DNA of 64,000 nucleotides from Anisakis pegreffii. Taxonomy: Eukaryota > Nematoda > Chromadorea > Rhabditida > Anisakidae. Where the stretch lies: assembly GCA_035041965.1 (NCBI GenBank), contig JAPYMA010000520.1, positions 186,001 through 250,000 of the forward strand, given 5' to 3'. This document shows, in pieces, positions 11,579 through 25,087 of this stretch (the stretch's first letter is position 1; each line of letters opens with the position of its first letter). Under the pieces are notes generated by a model. That model had not been told where the DNA came from. It made no database searches and worked only from the letters and a program-made list of their open reading frames with translations. Both the position numbers and the translations under genes were made by a program.

Positions 11579-14500
11579 ATGCAACCTCTATCCGATTATG
11601 GACACGCGTTCGAGGACGGTTTCAGCAAGGCATTCTATTCGTATGGCAAACTAGTCGGCACTCATCCGGGCTCTTTTTTAGTGGGGTCATTGATATTCAC
11701 CGTTATTTGTTCGACAGGTATACCGTATCTGCAAATCAATCTGGATCTTTACAAATTGTTTGTACCACTCAATGCTCCAGTTCGAACGGAATTCGAAAGG
11801 TAGTTTTCTCATTCACCCATGAAGGTTTCGCACAAAGTTATATAAAGATGTGAAATGTGTGTTTAGGAGCAAAATTCGTGTGGGCATTTCATTCAGAATA
11901 GCACGAGAATAGATGGAAAACGCTCGCTTTCGTATTTCAAACACCGTCTCAGTAATTCAAAATGATAATATAATGGAGGTACTATGTCATCGAATACAAG
12001 GATGAGTCACGACGAGAAACAAAATTTTCACGAATCGATATTGTCGAACCGTTTCCAAACATTTGTCAATGTAGAGTCGTTGAAATGACTTTGTGCATCA
12101 TTCAACACAAGTGAAAAAAAACTGTTTGGGATTCACAGCCAATACGCTAGACCACAACCATTAAAAAGAGTATTATTCATCGATATCAGCTGGTCAAACT
12201 TTCACGAGAAGCCGCCAGCGAACAATGACTGGAAGTGATTTTCTGAATAACGATATGAGCATTCGTTTGAAACCGATGCAAAACAACAACAAATGCAGTA
12301 ATTTGCTGGCATCAGTTGACTGTTTCTCAGATTTGTGAATCAGATGCTTGAGTATTTCAGTGCAACGCTTCCTCAAAACAATCGCATTTAAAACCCTATT
12401 ACAACACTTTCAGGTCTCAAGCGTTTCAAGCGATGTCAATTGGACCATTGCTGAACGAACATCCGCCAGAAAACAAACTAAAGCGACAAGCGCAATGTAT
12501 ATTTTTCGTTTTATATTTCTGTTTTTGATGGCCCACTAGTATCTTTTTTATTACAATCTTTTCATTTCAACTCTTTTTTGACAATTCTTCGGTAAAAGAT
12601 GACTGATCCAGAAACAGTGATGCATGAATTTGTTCAATGATTTATGAATAGAATTTAGGAAAATACGTACATTCGTCCTTGCCTGTCCTTTCAAATGTTC
12701 ACTGATTTAAGATCGATCATTAATCGCTTTAGAGAAACTGATCAGAGTATATTGTTGACATATTGCTTTATCAATTGATTACGTATTGTCTTTGTAATGT
12801 TTTTTGTCTTTCAGTACCAATTCACAATGACATCGCACGTTTTTACGTTGTTCATAAAAACTATGAGAATCTTCTGGAAGCGGAAACACTCTCGAGATTG
12901 TACCAATACACCAACGAAATACTTTCAGTGACAGCCGAATATGAAGGAAAAACGTTTCACTTTGAAAGCTTTTGTAAAAAAGTTCCGAATGAAAATGTAA
13001 ATTTTTCTCTCTGATTGTATAAGTGATATATATTAGTTTCAAATATAGTAAATTTCGAAATGATATTTGGAAATACGATTCTTCAGGCTGATAATTGCTT
13101 TTTTGTGGAATGCCTTTGATTTGTTAGGTTGTTACATTCGCTCGATTGTTTCATCAACAAATTACCCAAAACAGCTAGAATAATGAATGCTGATCGTGTT
13201 GGTGATCCGTTGAAGTTATTTATCAGTGGGGCAATGGAAGATTGCTAGATTCGTGCTTATGTGAATTAACGATTATTTCAGAAATGTGATAACAACTTGA
13301 ACATATGGCTGAAGCATGCATACGTTCTGTTTCGTGATGGCAACACAAAAAACAATCCTAATCTGCAACTCTCATACCCCGTTATGTATCTCTTCAATAG
13401 ACCGAAAGATATTGGCAACGTGAGTCGCAGAAATTATTATAAAACTGACCACTTCTCTCGGTACAAATAAACTTTTCACCGGCGGTCATTGATCAGTTTA
13501 CAAAAACTGATCAGCATACATTAGTGAAAGTTGAACTTCCTATACTCTTTAAATGAGAATATGTTATCGTGAAGAATTTCAACATACTGACAGCAACCCA
13601 ATTATTCAATCCACCTAAAGCTCTCGCAGAATTGTTACAGGCCTTCGTTATTTGGTGCTTCTCCCCGTTCGACATTTAAACCACAAGCAAATGAGGAATG
13701 CTTCGAAACAGTTTTTCCAAGTGATTGGAATTATTTTCTGAAAGTGGCGAAAACATTTGAGTGATGACGAATCGCTCTTTTCAGGTTGTTTATGGCGTGA
13801 ATGTAACCGGCGAAAAACATGAAATAGTTGGTGCGAGAGTGTTAACCTTGCATTGGTTCATCGAATTTCCAGCAACGCCTGAATTAGATGCTGCTTATTT
13901 GGTTTTTCGAGAAGCTATGGTTGAGTTCTGGAAGACGAAATCCGCTGCATCTGGTATTAACTTCATCCCACATAAGTGAGTAGTGCAAGAATCATGTGAT
14001 TGATGTTTTTATGGTTAAAATTAAACAAAATAGTTGAAGTGAACACGCGATGGATGATGAAATGCGTCTGATCATTGAAACGGCTGTGCCATTCGCAATC
14101 CCAGTCTCGATTCAGTTGATGCTCTTCGTCATCTTTTCCAATTATTCATCTGACAGAAAGAAGTACGTAACACTTTTCTTAGTTTCATCTTGAATATTCC
14201 TTAAGATAATGTCACCGTCTACATATTTGAGCATTAAGACGAATTGTTGAAGGTGACCTGTGCACATTTGTGTTTGCATATCACTTTTCGTTATAGTTGA
14301 AATAAAGTGGATTTTTTCGTGCTTATAGCAGAGATTTTGATAAGCAGCTGAGATATTTTCGAGTTGTCAAGTGACCCATACAATATATCTGAGTCGTGAT
14401 TCACCTGCAAAGTTTTCGTCGTTCAAGACGGACTCTTTTTTTGAATAATATTGTTGGATAATCTCCGACTCGTTCAGTTAAGTTGGTTGTTTCTAACTGT

Positions 14501-17500
14501 TTAATTTGAACAAGTCAACAGATATATGCATTTCAAAGTCGAAGCAGCTTGTTTTCAGGTCGAAGCCCGTAGAGGGTTATTTGGCTGTTATTTCAGTGAT
14601 TCTGTCACTGTGTTGTACATTCGGTTTGCTGTTCCGTGCCGGCATGCCATTCAATCCCGTGTCCAGCACAATGCCCTTCTTGATTCTTGCTGTTGGTCAG
14701 GAAATCTCTTACTTGTTTTTCGAATTCCAGTACTTTGAAAAACCATGTTAACAAATAATGGCGGATCAGACTCTTGATACTTCGCTGAATGAAGCTCTTG
14801 AGTGATCGCGAATTGAATCACTCCTTCTAAACCAGCTTTGTTAAGATGGTCAGTCCACGTTCGCTTGATCTCCCATCTTATACACTTTCAATCTGTTGAA
14901 TCCGGTTTGCATTCAACTGCACCGCACTCGTTCCTCCTTCTCAACACTTCATGCGACCTAGAATAGGTTCGCCTTAATCACCGAAAAAAAACTGAAAAAT
15001 TTTGTCGCTTCTTTAATGGAACTCCATCAATGGATCCTTATCCTTAATCACGTTGTTCCTAAAAAGTAAAATTTCTCTCACTCACACACGTGATTCATTT
15101 ATAACATCACACTTTTCCGCCGAAAACACACCTAAAACCATTCTTCAAATAAAATGGTAAGAGATTAGGCACTAACTCGATTGTTTAGCCGTCTTATTCC
15201 AGTATCGAACAGCATCTTTTCTGTCACATCTTTCTGACATATTCATATTTGATCTTTCATACATCTGCACGCTCGAAACAGATTCCCTTCCGAAGCTTTC
15301 TGTAAAAACATGGTTGAGAATCTCGGCTGATTAAATTCACCAATATTCATAATCACATGAATACGGTCTGAATGCATATTGTTTTACTTACTTCCGTCAA
15401 TTCGTTCCATGTCTTACGTACTCTTCTCGAAGCCATCTAAAAATTTCAGTGCGCTTCTTGTATTTCCATTATGAATAATTCAGAGACTGTAAATTTTCTG
15501 AAGTCCGTAAGCATTCAAAGAATGGGGAAATGAAGAGCATTCAGTGTAGTCATCGTTTGTAGGTGTTGACGATGCGTTTCTGATGTTGGGTGCATGGCGT
15601 TCGACCGATCGACGTCTCGGTGTCGAGAAACGAATGGCGCTCGCAATGAGCGATGCAGGTGTTTCGATTACGGTAACGTCACTCACAAACTTCGGTTGCT
15701 TTGGTTGGTTTTCTTTCGCTTCAGAGGGGAGTGGGAAGTATTATGATATTCTGTTAACAATTTCATTCGTCGTTTCAGCGTTGGGTTACTTCCTGTGCTC
15801 AACACCAGCTGTGGCCGATTTCTGCATTCTTACGGCCTGTGGCGTAATGCTTGATTACGCTTTCCAAATAACTTTCTTCGCAGCTTGTATGGTATACGGT
15901 GGACGAAGAGAGGATGCCGGAGGTCTTTTGTCGTGTTGCTATCACACCGAATCGATCAACGGAAAGTCGAGTTTGAGTGAGAAGCAGGAGAGAAGCTCAA
16001 GTTAGTGGATCAATTCGCTTACACTGGATATCCTCTTAATCAAGTTCACATCTCCTTGCAACTAGTCGATCGCAGTATATGTTGTACTGGTAGCTATACT
16101 GACTAGTGTTCATTGGGGAGCACGGACCCCACCGAGGAACCGAGTGGATGAGGGCAAACCTCGAAAAAAATCTTTGAGCAGCTGTTACAGAATTGTCGGT
16201 AACGAAATCCCCATCAGTTACCGTAATACTGACCAGTCGCTATAATCAGTGTTGAATGCTTAAGTCCAAAAAGAGTTCCTTTTCTCAAGTTTTCATGCGA
16301 TAGTGAAATGTTTTCATGAATATTTCAGAGCCATATATTCATCAGTTATTTGGTGATGTCTATGCGCCATTCATCCTTCGAAAGGATGTTATGGTCGTTT
16401 CATGGGTGTTGTTCTTCGCTTATGCATCACTCTCGATTTACGGATGTTCATCGATCGTCGTGGATATCAGTCCGAAAAAATACATCAGAGATAATTCACC
16501 AATTCAAACATTCGTCCAACTTGCTGGTTGGTTGCGCTCCTTAGTAATCTTGAGAATTGTTCATTCTCAAGTTTCAACCGAGAGAGATTACTGATGAGGA
16601 ATAATTCTTCGTCACAGTATGTTCGCCGAAGCACGTGATGAAATCGCTCACCATTTTCAGTTTATTTTCGCTTATTTACATAAATTCGTTCGGTTTTCAT
16701 CGACCGCGAGTGATAGATTGAGTCCAAGCATGTCATCTTCGCGTTCTTCGTTACATGCAGAAAGGTGTTGAAAAACTGATAGAGTTGTCATGAAATGGCG
16801 GTCATTTGAATGAGAATCCCAGTGAAGTGATCGTGTTCTTAAACGATAACTGAGAGCGAGCATGCTTGCCTCTGCGTAACGAAACGGTACTGTTCCAGTT
16901 GATTTCAGTGGAGTTGTTTCAGATAAGTATATATGGGCTGATAATGTGATGCCAACATTCTACGTGATGAATCCACCTGACCTGAGAGATGCAAGTGCGC
17001 GAGCACGTCTCAATGAACTTATCTACAGACTTGAGCATACCGAATATAGCATCGGTAGAGTGTCGACGAATTTTTGGCTCTGGGAATATCAACGATTTCT
17101 GAACGATTTCCCGAATATCACCTATACAACTGGATTCTATGATCAAAAAAACTTATACGATTTTTTCTCGCAGTTCGACTACCAGCAATACCGACGTGAG
17201 TTCCTTTCGAGAGAAAGTTGCTTTATTACTTCTGAAGCTATGTATTATAAGTACAGACTTTCGATGGTCCTGTCGAGTTGCACTCGTGTAATAAAGTTGA
17301 GATAACGATAGAATTGTTTAGCACATGTGAAAATGAGCGCAAATTCGAGCAACGGTGAGCCGTGCATTCAAGCATTCACCTTTCAAACAAGTTTTTATGG
17401 TCTTGATTCATGGGATAAACGTCAAGTTTGTTTTTGATTATATTTAACTTATCGAGATGATTTAATTTTGTTTCGTTATGTTCTGTTTTCATTTAATCAA

Positions 17501-19299
17501 ATGGCAAAGCATTCGTAACGTAATAAAGTAAAGGTGAATTTACTTTTGACACATAATTCGATACTCTTTCAGCATTGAGTAGCGTGGTATACGTAGGTGA
17601 GTGAATAAGTTCGCAGAAAATTTTCTTTCAAATAACATCACATTATCAGACAGCAGTAAGAAAAATTACCCCGGCGGTTTTTTAGCATAATATCCATTTT
17701 GTTCCCACAACTCCCCGGACGGTGTTTCCGTCCGTTCGGGCCACCTTTGAAGGAACTTTGACTCTTCGGACGAAAGCACAGTGCTTTGACCTGTTTCGGT
17801 TCATCTATGGATCCAAATTGCGCGCTTTTGAAGTGTCTTTCACTTGCGGTAACAAAAAAGAGTCAGGTAGGGTGAGTTCAAGGACATATGAGGAAAACTG
17901 TCCCTAGGCAAAACGTCTTTAGGCAGATTGTCCGGCACGGCTTGTTTCAAGATAGTGATGGTAACCGATCGGATTGGGGTTGGAAAATGCTACTGAAATT
18001 CGGTCAGATTCCGACTGAATTTTCGCTTTGATAATTTCTTCGAGTTTCCGGCAATCACCAACGTTCGGTGCTCTTCAGAATTGTTTCACCAGACTCCGGT
18101 GGAAAATTTGGAATTCCGATTGAAATACCAAATTCCGATACCTTAAAAAGTGTTCAGTCGGTTTCCAACCGAACCCAAATTTCGTTCGGTTACCATCACA
18201 ATTTCATGCACTTCTGCAAGATCATAAGTATGTTGTGGTTGCCTTCAGAGAGAACTATTTCACTGGCGAAGAATACTAGCTGACTATAATGAATTCGACA
18301 TGTTCCTTGCGGATATCTTCTCACCCTTCCTCATCGATCAACGCAAAAGCATCGCACCCTCCTCAATGCAGTCGATTGGTTCTGCGATCGCTGTGATGGC
18401 GATTATTTCAATCTTCTTCTTACCTGATAAGGTACGTTCAATTGTTTTGCAATCAAGGGTCTTACCGAGTTAATATCAGAAAAGATAAGACTTTATCAAA
18501 GATTTTGAACCGCGAAAATATATCACTGATAGTTACACCATGACACATCTTTAATTTCTTATCGGTCACCTTAAAAATTGATCAAATGCTCATTTCGATG
18601 AAGTATAAATGATAATGCGATGTTTTCGAATGTTCAATACTAATATGTTAATATGTTCAATAACTATGTTCAATACTCTAGAATGGTGCAAAACCACTAA
18701 TGCTTTTGTTTAAGAATTGATTTTTTTGGACTGCTAGAGTGTTTGATTCGTCTTTTCATTAAAATTTGATTTGCAGCAGTCAGTATTCTTCATGACATGG
18801 AGTTTATTATCGATATCGATGGGAGTTTGCGGTGGATTATCAGTGTGGGGAAGTGATCTGGATTCAGTTTCGATGGGTTGCATTGTTATGGCTATTGGCC
18901 TCGCAGTTGATTTTTCAGTTCATATTTGCTATCGTTACCATCGATCCGAACAACGCACTGCTCATGAAAAGGTTTCTTCCATTTCGTTCTCATCTTCCCC
19001 GTTCCGATCCTGCATGCTCATGTACCACAGCGCGCAATCAACTAATCATTTCAATTCAGGTTCGCGATACACTATCCGTTGTTGGTTGGCCGATTGTACA
19101 GGCCGGTGGGTCGACACTGTTTGGAATGTTGACGCTACCGTTTATTCCGGCTTACTTAGTTCGCGTATTTTTTCAAACGGTTGTTCTGGTCAATTTGATT
19201 GGCCTGAGTCATGCACTCATTTGGTTACCACAGTTGATTTCAGCGTTAGATCCGTGCGAAAGAGTGCCGCTCAGATGCAGGCATCCACGAACGAAATGA
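11579..19299 (+). CDS. patched-related (PTR) sterol-sensing-domain membrane protein, copy B
   Basis: Fifteen exons: 11579-11799, 12414-12496, 12815-12996, 13282-13419, 13785-13975, 14040-14162, 14559-14695, 15563-15703, 15779-16000, 16329-16526, 16923-17195, 17322-17425, 18249-18431, 18777-18971, 19060-19299. They sum to 2,631 nt, 876 residues. Every intron phase matches copy A, and 11 of 15 exons have identical length; exons 1, 2, 9 and 15 differ by 3-12 nt. The architecture is the same: TM1, an extracellular domain with paired Cys (FESFCKK, KCDNN), a sterol-sensing domain with GVDDAFLM, then a second six-helix half with AIGLAVDFSVHICYRY. Exon 6 uses an AAG acceptor (GTTGAAG). No frameshift or internal stop is seen, so both copies look functional. 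The start is the first ATG of exon 1, aligned with copy A. Expression and substrate cannot be judged from sequence. Confidence 0.93.
17955..18199. mobile_element. MITE-like inverted repeat in PTR-B intron 12
   Basis: A 245-bp element whose ends are inverted copies. The left begins GTGATGGTAACCGATCGG; the complement of the right end reads GTGATGGTAACCGAACG, followed on both sides by GGGTT and TGGAAA blocks. The interior is rich in CCGAATTCGGT-like motifs. No protein and no clear target duplication. It is absent from PTR copy A. Confidence 0.6.
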
Positions 19300-19879
19300 T
19301 CAGTTTAATTGGTCTCAGTCACTTTAGTTCATTGTTTCGTTTTGTATATTGGTGTAAAGATGTGTAACATTGACACCCTTATGTGCTGCACTCAATCGAA
19401 ACCTTCTGTTTTTGTGGTACATCACAACATGAAGAATCTCAGTTTTGAAATGTTACTGAACAAGAATTTAACGAGGTAAGGTGGAACAATTTTTAGTCAC
19501 TGCAACATGGGAATGGCCATCTAACTGTCCTAGTTCTGACAGTGTTCCATTCTCGTTTTAAGAAATGAGGTTAAAGCGTGCAGCATAATAAAGTCATATA
19601 TTTGTGAATATGGGCGATCGGATCGGTGCTTCAGTCCGAGGGCGAGTAAAATACAAAATAGTGAAAGGCATATTTCCTGATGATGAAAGACTTTGTGGAA
19701 TTTCATTTGCAATATACACACAACAGAAGACACAAACATAACGTATGCGAGTTTGTATTATGAGTGAACGGATTAATTTGAATAAGCTGTAGGGGATACG
19801 TGGTTCATTCAGCTGGGTTCAGTCCAGTCGGCTTTTGGTTATCGTTGTTAGATCCGTCTTTTCCGATGGAATCATTGAA
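19300..19879. other. intergenic gap between convergent PTR-B and K2P genes
   Basis: A 580-nt AT-rich stretch that should hold both 3' UTRs. No further exon was recognised. Confidence 0.5.
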
Positions 19880-22800
19880 TTACGTCGGTTCAGTCATTGT
19901 CAGTAAGGCTGCTATTCGTGAACGTAACTCTCTCTTGATTCTTCTATTATCTGAAAATGTTTGCGTCTTCTCGCATTTGCAACGATCACCGTTGGCGTAA
20001 TTTCAAAGACGATCCATTATAAAGTGCTTACTTTGAAGTGGCACGGCTAGCATCGCAACACTATCGGCACTAGGTGATTTGTGCAGTTCCTCAAGTTCAG
20101 CTTGAATCTTCTTGTCGATAATGGCAGACCGTTCATCGTTTCCGACCGGTTGTGCTGCTTTACCGTCAGCTAAGAGTCGTGAGCTGACTTGCTTAGTGCT
20201 TTGACTGTGAGAAATTTTGCCATAAATACGTCGTATTTGCAAAATAAACAAACGGGCGAGTGCCACCGAATGGAAACGATATGTTCTCTGAAAGCAGGAA
20301 CAGAACTAACTGTGCACATTTTCTGCTTGCTAAAACAGTGCGGTCAAAAGTGCCCTGATGCGCTGAAATAAGATGCAGATGACGATCTGGATCTGAGGGA
20401 AGCTAAACTCGTCGTATCTATTCTCATTGGATGGCGAGCCTACTGCATTGACTGCGATTTTGAATTAATCACATAAACAGTAACTGAGGCTCATAAAATA
20501 CCCATTGTTCCGAATCATTTAGTGATTCGCACATGGCTGATTGTTTGCGATAAAGGTAGCTCTCGAGGTACTGCAAGTAGTCACGGAAACAGGCTTGCAG
20601 ACCATCGATGATAAACAAATAAATAAGCGATTATCAATAATGTACCTGTAGGAATCCGTAAACGAGACATAATAATGTTTCAGCAATAAAGCATAATGGC
20701 ATAAAAATGAACACGTAGGATGCTGGCCTCATCGGTGTTAAGTCACCATAACCTATCAGTGAAGCAGTTGCAAACGTGTAGTGAAGAGAATCGATAAAAT
20801 CCCATCCTTGCTCTCTTTCCAGATACTAAAAATATGACATCGTACTGTAGCATCTCTCTGCTGAACCAAACCCAAGTATTGCATGTTAACCGCGTTACCT
20901 ATTCATCAAAGCAGTTGTTTCCAACCTTTTTTATGTCCCAAACCCTTAAAAAATTTTACCATATCCTCGCAGCCCTCAGAGTTGTAGTTCATTCGAGAAT
21001 GAAGGTAAAGTGGTTCTCAATGTATCAATAATAAAATATTTTCTTCCACCTCTTAGAATATTATCTTATACTCCTGATTGGGAACCACCGCGCTAAAGGA
21101 TGACGAACTTGTATTGTTGCCTCTAGATTGAAGTCATAGAGATAGGCCGTTGGTCTCATGTTGCTCCAGAGCAATTACTTAAATGGACATTCCCAACATT
21201 TTCTGAACGGCTACGTCTAACAATCTGGTATGCCCATTAGGCAAAATTGCCGTTAAGCAAACTCCATTAGACAAACTGTCCGTTAGGCAATGTGTCTTTA
21301 GGCAAATTGTCCGGGTACCATCTATTCCATATAAAAGCAATGAATTTGTCAGTTATTCTCTTTAACAACTCAACAGTTTCACGCATAACAGTGAATAACG
21401 CAAGTATGAACTTACCATCGCGATGAAAGTAAGTACGACCATGAAAATGCTTGTAATTACCAATATTACAACGAATTTGCATTTCTTGGATACCGGCTTT
21501 AATTCTTGTTGCGATCTGTAGTTACGGAGCAGTAAACAATGAAAGTACTCCTTGTTTGATGTGAAAATTACTAAATTGTATCCAGTTGGAGAAAACCGAC
21601 TGTTATCACTCCCTCACACTAGCTATCTGCAGAGACGTTTCCCTTGTATCGACAAACACTACGAACCGTTTCACTTATCATCCCTGGGCTCAGTTTCATT
21701 CATATAACACCTCAAAAATATGTTCTCATTTTATCTGCTTGCTCATTTGCGGTTTCTCTCCGGCAATAATCTTTCAACTGTTTGATAATATTTTAAGTTT
21801 CAACTGTGGATGAAAGCTGAACCGTCGATGAATTATTTGGAAATTGCAAAAATTGGCTTGTTCGAAACATTGGCCGTGCACACATTGTTCGAATATCACC
21901 AACGGTTTGTTTGTTCGAATGTTAATCAAATTATAAGCATTTGTAATAAGAATGTCCATTGCACTGAACATTCTTACGAATGCTCATCAATTGATAACCC
22001 TAACACCATTTTACAATCATTTAAACTCGTTTGATACTGCCAAAAAGAATAATGAATTGTATTCGTTCACCTCCGTAGATACGATGCATAAAGTTCACGA
22101 ATATACTTGATAACTTTGCTTGTGAATTTTGAAATTAAATCACCAAAATCAGCCGTAAATGCCACATTCAAAGGAATGCCGAACACTGCGTATAATATTG
22201 AAAGAAAACGACCGCTGACCGTTCTTACTACCTATGGTCATGTATAACTTCATATTTTTAAGCACTTTTTGCAACAATCATCAAAAGTATAAAATAAATC
22301 TTCTGAATATACGTATAAAACATTGCGACCTTTTCATGATTTGATAAACACACAAAAATACGAATTCCTCTTTTTTTCGCAATTTTAAGCTGACGAAAAT
22401 AATTTAGTGATTCAGAATTCCTCACGTGAGAGATGAGCACTTTGAATAGAGTAAATCATCATTTTTGAGAAGTGATATTAAAGGTGAACGTTGATGGCAT
22501 ATCAAGCGTTTTTCTCAGGTGATATTCGGTGAAAAAAAAAGTGATACGAGATCGCTAACCAAGTCACCGTACCCGATAGTTGTGATAACTCCGAACGAAA
22601 ATACGATCGATTCGTACGGTTTGAATACTTTTGGTCTTAAATCTCTCATGCTTTCCCGATGGCAATTATCAACCTGCAACCAAAAACCTCGGCATTAAAC
22701 TATCGTCAAATGGGGATGACCCTACAATGTTAGTTGTCGATTCAACAGTATTTCGAAGTTAATAATTCGACTTCAAAAAATTTCGCGTTTTAACGATCTG

Positions 22801-23676
22801 GTTATATGGGTTGAAATGGTTAAAGATGCAAGAAAACTGATCCATGGGAAATGATATTTGGTTTTTCGAAACGATCACTAAACTCACGTATTCAATCGTT
22901 TCTGAAATTTCATTCCAAAAATCACGAATGTTTTCACCAGAGATATTCAAGGTGATATAGGATGTCCAAAGCTTTCGCATCGATGCTTGTTTCTCAGTGA
23001 TGCATGCACGATCAAATCTTTTTTGCGCATCTTGTGATGAACGCAAATCGGTAAACTAAAATACTCAATGCTTTGCTGCACGTATATAAATGATTCTCAG
23101 ATTTGAGAGACTTAACCAGTGAAGTGAAGTAATTCAGGAACAGTCTTGCACTTAGTAAAAGTGATGTCGGAATCATCCATACATATATAAAAACGACACA
23201 AGAAATTAAGTGTTCCAAGGAATTTTGTAACTCAATAACGGTAGATATCGTAGACTGGAAAACGAACTGAAGAATTCTGTCAAACGAATATCGCAGGAAA
23301 AATTATTAGGGTAAAAAGCCTATCTGTCTGTTCGACCAAAACCGTGAAGAAGACGAACCCAAAAGATTGCTCCACCAAAGCATGTATAAGCTGGTAAAAT
23401 TAGAAGGTAGAAAAGAATGCATAGTCTGGGCCGCACTCGTGGCACCACAAGAGCGTCGTAGATTCTGAAATTGCAACCTAATGAATGATAGTAGTGTCAC
23501 GTTATCGTGCTCATTAGTTCCGCTCAAAAGTCACGCACATTAGCTAGTTGTAATCAACCAAATACGTTCCACCTATGAAGCGGAATAATGAGACAAACAG
23601 TAACAAATAAATACTTCTTCAATTCCCCAATTGTAAACTCCTCAACATCCACCCCCACATTTCCAGAGCCCTCCAT
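19880..23676 (-). CDS. two-pore-domain (K2P/TWK) potassium channel
   Basis: Nine exons on the minus strand, in transcript order: 23676-23573, 23464-23359, 23055-22888, 22673-22560, 22231-22071, 21515-21416, 20825-20646, 20287-20032, 19950-19880. They sum to 1,260 nt, 419 residues, with phases matching at every junction. TM1 is in exon 2 (FYLLILPAYTCFGGAIFW). Exon 3 encodes the extracellular cap. Pore 1 has TTIGYGDL (filter 160-163). TM2 follows as LSILYAVFGIPLN. TM3 is FVVILVITSIFMVVLTF. Pore 2 has ASLIGYGDLTP (filter 276-279), then TM4. The C-terminal tail is about 108 residues, charged and possibly cytosolic. K2P channels are dimers that carry background K+ leak at the plasma membrane. The first exon (ATG 23676, donor AG|GTGGAA) and last exon rest on phase and an open frame rather than homology and are less certain. 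Confidence 0.9.
20912..21090. mobile_element. hAT-like MITE in K2P intron 6
   Basis: The ends are short inverted repeats, CAGTTGTTTCC at the left and the complement CGGTGGTTCCC at the right, close to the CAGNGGTTCYC termini of hAT elements. The flanking octamers CATCAAAG and CGCTAAAG share 5 of 8 bases, a degraded target duplication at best. About 179 bp with no transposase. Confidence 0.45.
21228..21313 (+). repeat. degenerate 15-nt tandem repeat containing TTAGGC
   Basis: Five imperfect units of the type CCGTTAGGCAAANTGT lie in tandem within K2P intron 6. Two similar units occur in PTR-B intron 12 (about 17905-17938), which shows a dispersed repeat family. The nematode telomere hexamer TTAGGC occurs within several units, but the period is about 15 nt, so this is not telomeric DNA. 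Confidence 0.6.
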
Positions 23677-25014
23677 AGCTCATGGATTCGCTACAAACAA
23701 TGGGTACTAAGATGGTTATTTCACATTAAATACAGTCATGGTATGCAAATTTCTAAATCCTTCGGAATTTGCATGCGAAACCTAATAAATTCATGCAAAA
23801 TCGAGCTCGCTGTTAGGATTGGGCTGAGGCATTGATGGGTACGACGGAAGATGATAGCGAGTGGCGGTCAGCTGAGAGTATTGATGGATATTCAAAATTA
23901 ATTCACATCTCATTTCAAGAGTGCTTTCATCCGATTGCTAATTATCAAACGCTTGGTAGGAAATTCGTCAACAATGCGATTCAATTCCAACCTTTTTAAT
24001 TCCTTCGAAGCAGTTCATCCTCATTTGTCTCTAACCCGTTTTTCGAGTTGCGAGAAGTTTACTTCTTCAGCAATTGAAACGTATCACAAAGCATAGTTCA
24101 ATCAATCTCTTGAAAATCGTTTCAGTTCAGAGTCCTTAGCTTTGATCAGTTTATGCATCACCACTTTGATCAATTATCACTCACGATCAGATTTATTTCC
24201 AAACGACCATCATGAATGTTCGTACTCATTTGTATGTTCTTTCTCCTGCAAACGATTTCAGACTGATCAACTTCAATAATGACCTATTCGTTCGTTCATT
24301 TCATGCATGTATTTCTTATTTTTCTTCTGTTTTTTGATTAATTAATTACTTTTAATGATTTTCGAGCGTCAGTTAGTTTCCTTATATGCATAATTGATAG
24401 GAGTTTTGTCATATAGTTGTGAATTAATCACTTCCATCAGTTAGAATTCAGCACTCCTCGAATATTTGGTATTGTAATATAATATAAATTTTGAGCTTTT
24501 TTGTCGATTTTATGTACTTCATAAACAAGTGACAACGATGTCTTGCAAATTCATAGAATTCGCATTTAGGAAATCCTTTTCCCTGCATATTCCTCGCTGA
24601 GTACTATGAGAAGAAAATTAATCTGTTCGTAATGATGTGTTTTTAATAGGAGATAGATGCAGTGAGAAGCCTTGAATATTTTCGATTTTTTGTCGTTGTT
24701 TTGTCTTTCGGCGTATCTAGTGCGCTTTCAAATAACTGACTATGTTCGAACATCTGATTAAGAGTGACCGAGTTTAGAGGGGATAGCAGGGTTAAGTTTA
24801 GCGGATTGGACGGGGTTCAGTGGAAGGTAGCTTAATGCAGCATAATTTACGTACCGTGGATAAAAATCTAATTATTGTTATTATCCGTCTATATTATCAT
24901 AGTCACGCGTAGATCAGTCCGCTTTGATTTTAGCGTTTGACGCCGATCAAATCAGTAATATGTGCGTTAAAGAACTGCTTCCGGTGTTGACCGAACCACT
25001 CGGCGGACGTTGAA
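23677..25014. other. region upstream of the K2P gene, no gene seen
   Basis: AT-rich unique sequence. It should contain the K2P promoter on the minus strand. No exon, RNA gene or repeat could be supported. Confidence 0.45.
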
Positions 25015-25087
25015 CGGTCTCCGCAATAGCTCAGAAGTGGAACCCCAATCGGTAATTGATATGTCGCGGGTTTGATTGCCGTTCACT
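25015..25087 (+). repeat. tRNA-like sequence: tRNA pseudogene or SINE head
   Basis: An A-box-like ATAGCTCAGAAGTGG is followed 34 nt later by a B-box-like GGGTTTGATTGCC. Between them CAA and TTG could form an anticodon stem around a 7-nt loop. The T-arm pairing is poor, U33 is replaced by C, and the acceptor stem does not close. A working tRNA is therefore unlikely; a tRNA-derived SINE or decayed tRNA fits better. Confidence 0.35.

Noticed and set aside
21228..21313. Internal telomere array because of TTAGGC repeats
   Set aside because: The hexamer recurs every 15 nt or so within a longer degenerate unit, not head to tail every 6 nt.
23056..23218. Extra K2P membrane exon from the minus-strand ORF at 23012-23218
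   Set aside because: Phase and a TTTTAG acceptor place the real exon start at 23055 in another frame; TM1 is already supplied by 23464-23359.
25015..25087. Functional tRNA gene
   Set aside because: A- and B-box-like motifs exist, but the acceptor and T stems do not pair properly and position 33 is C.
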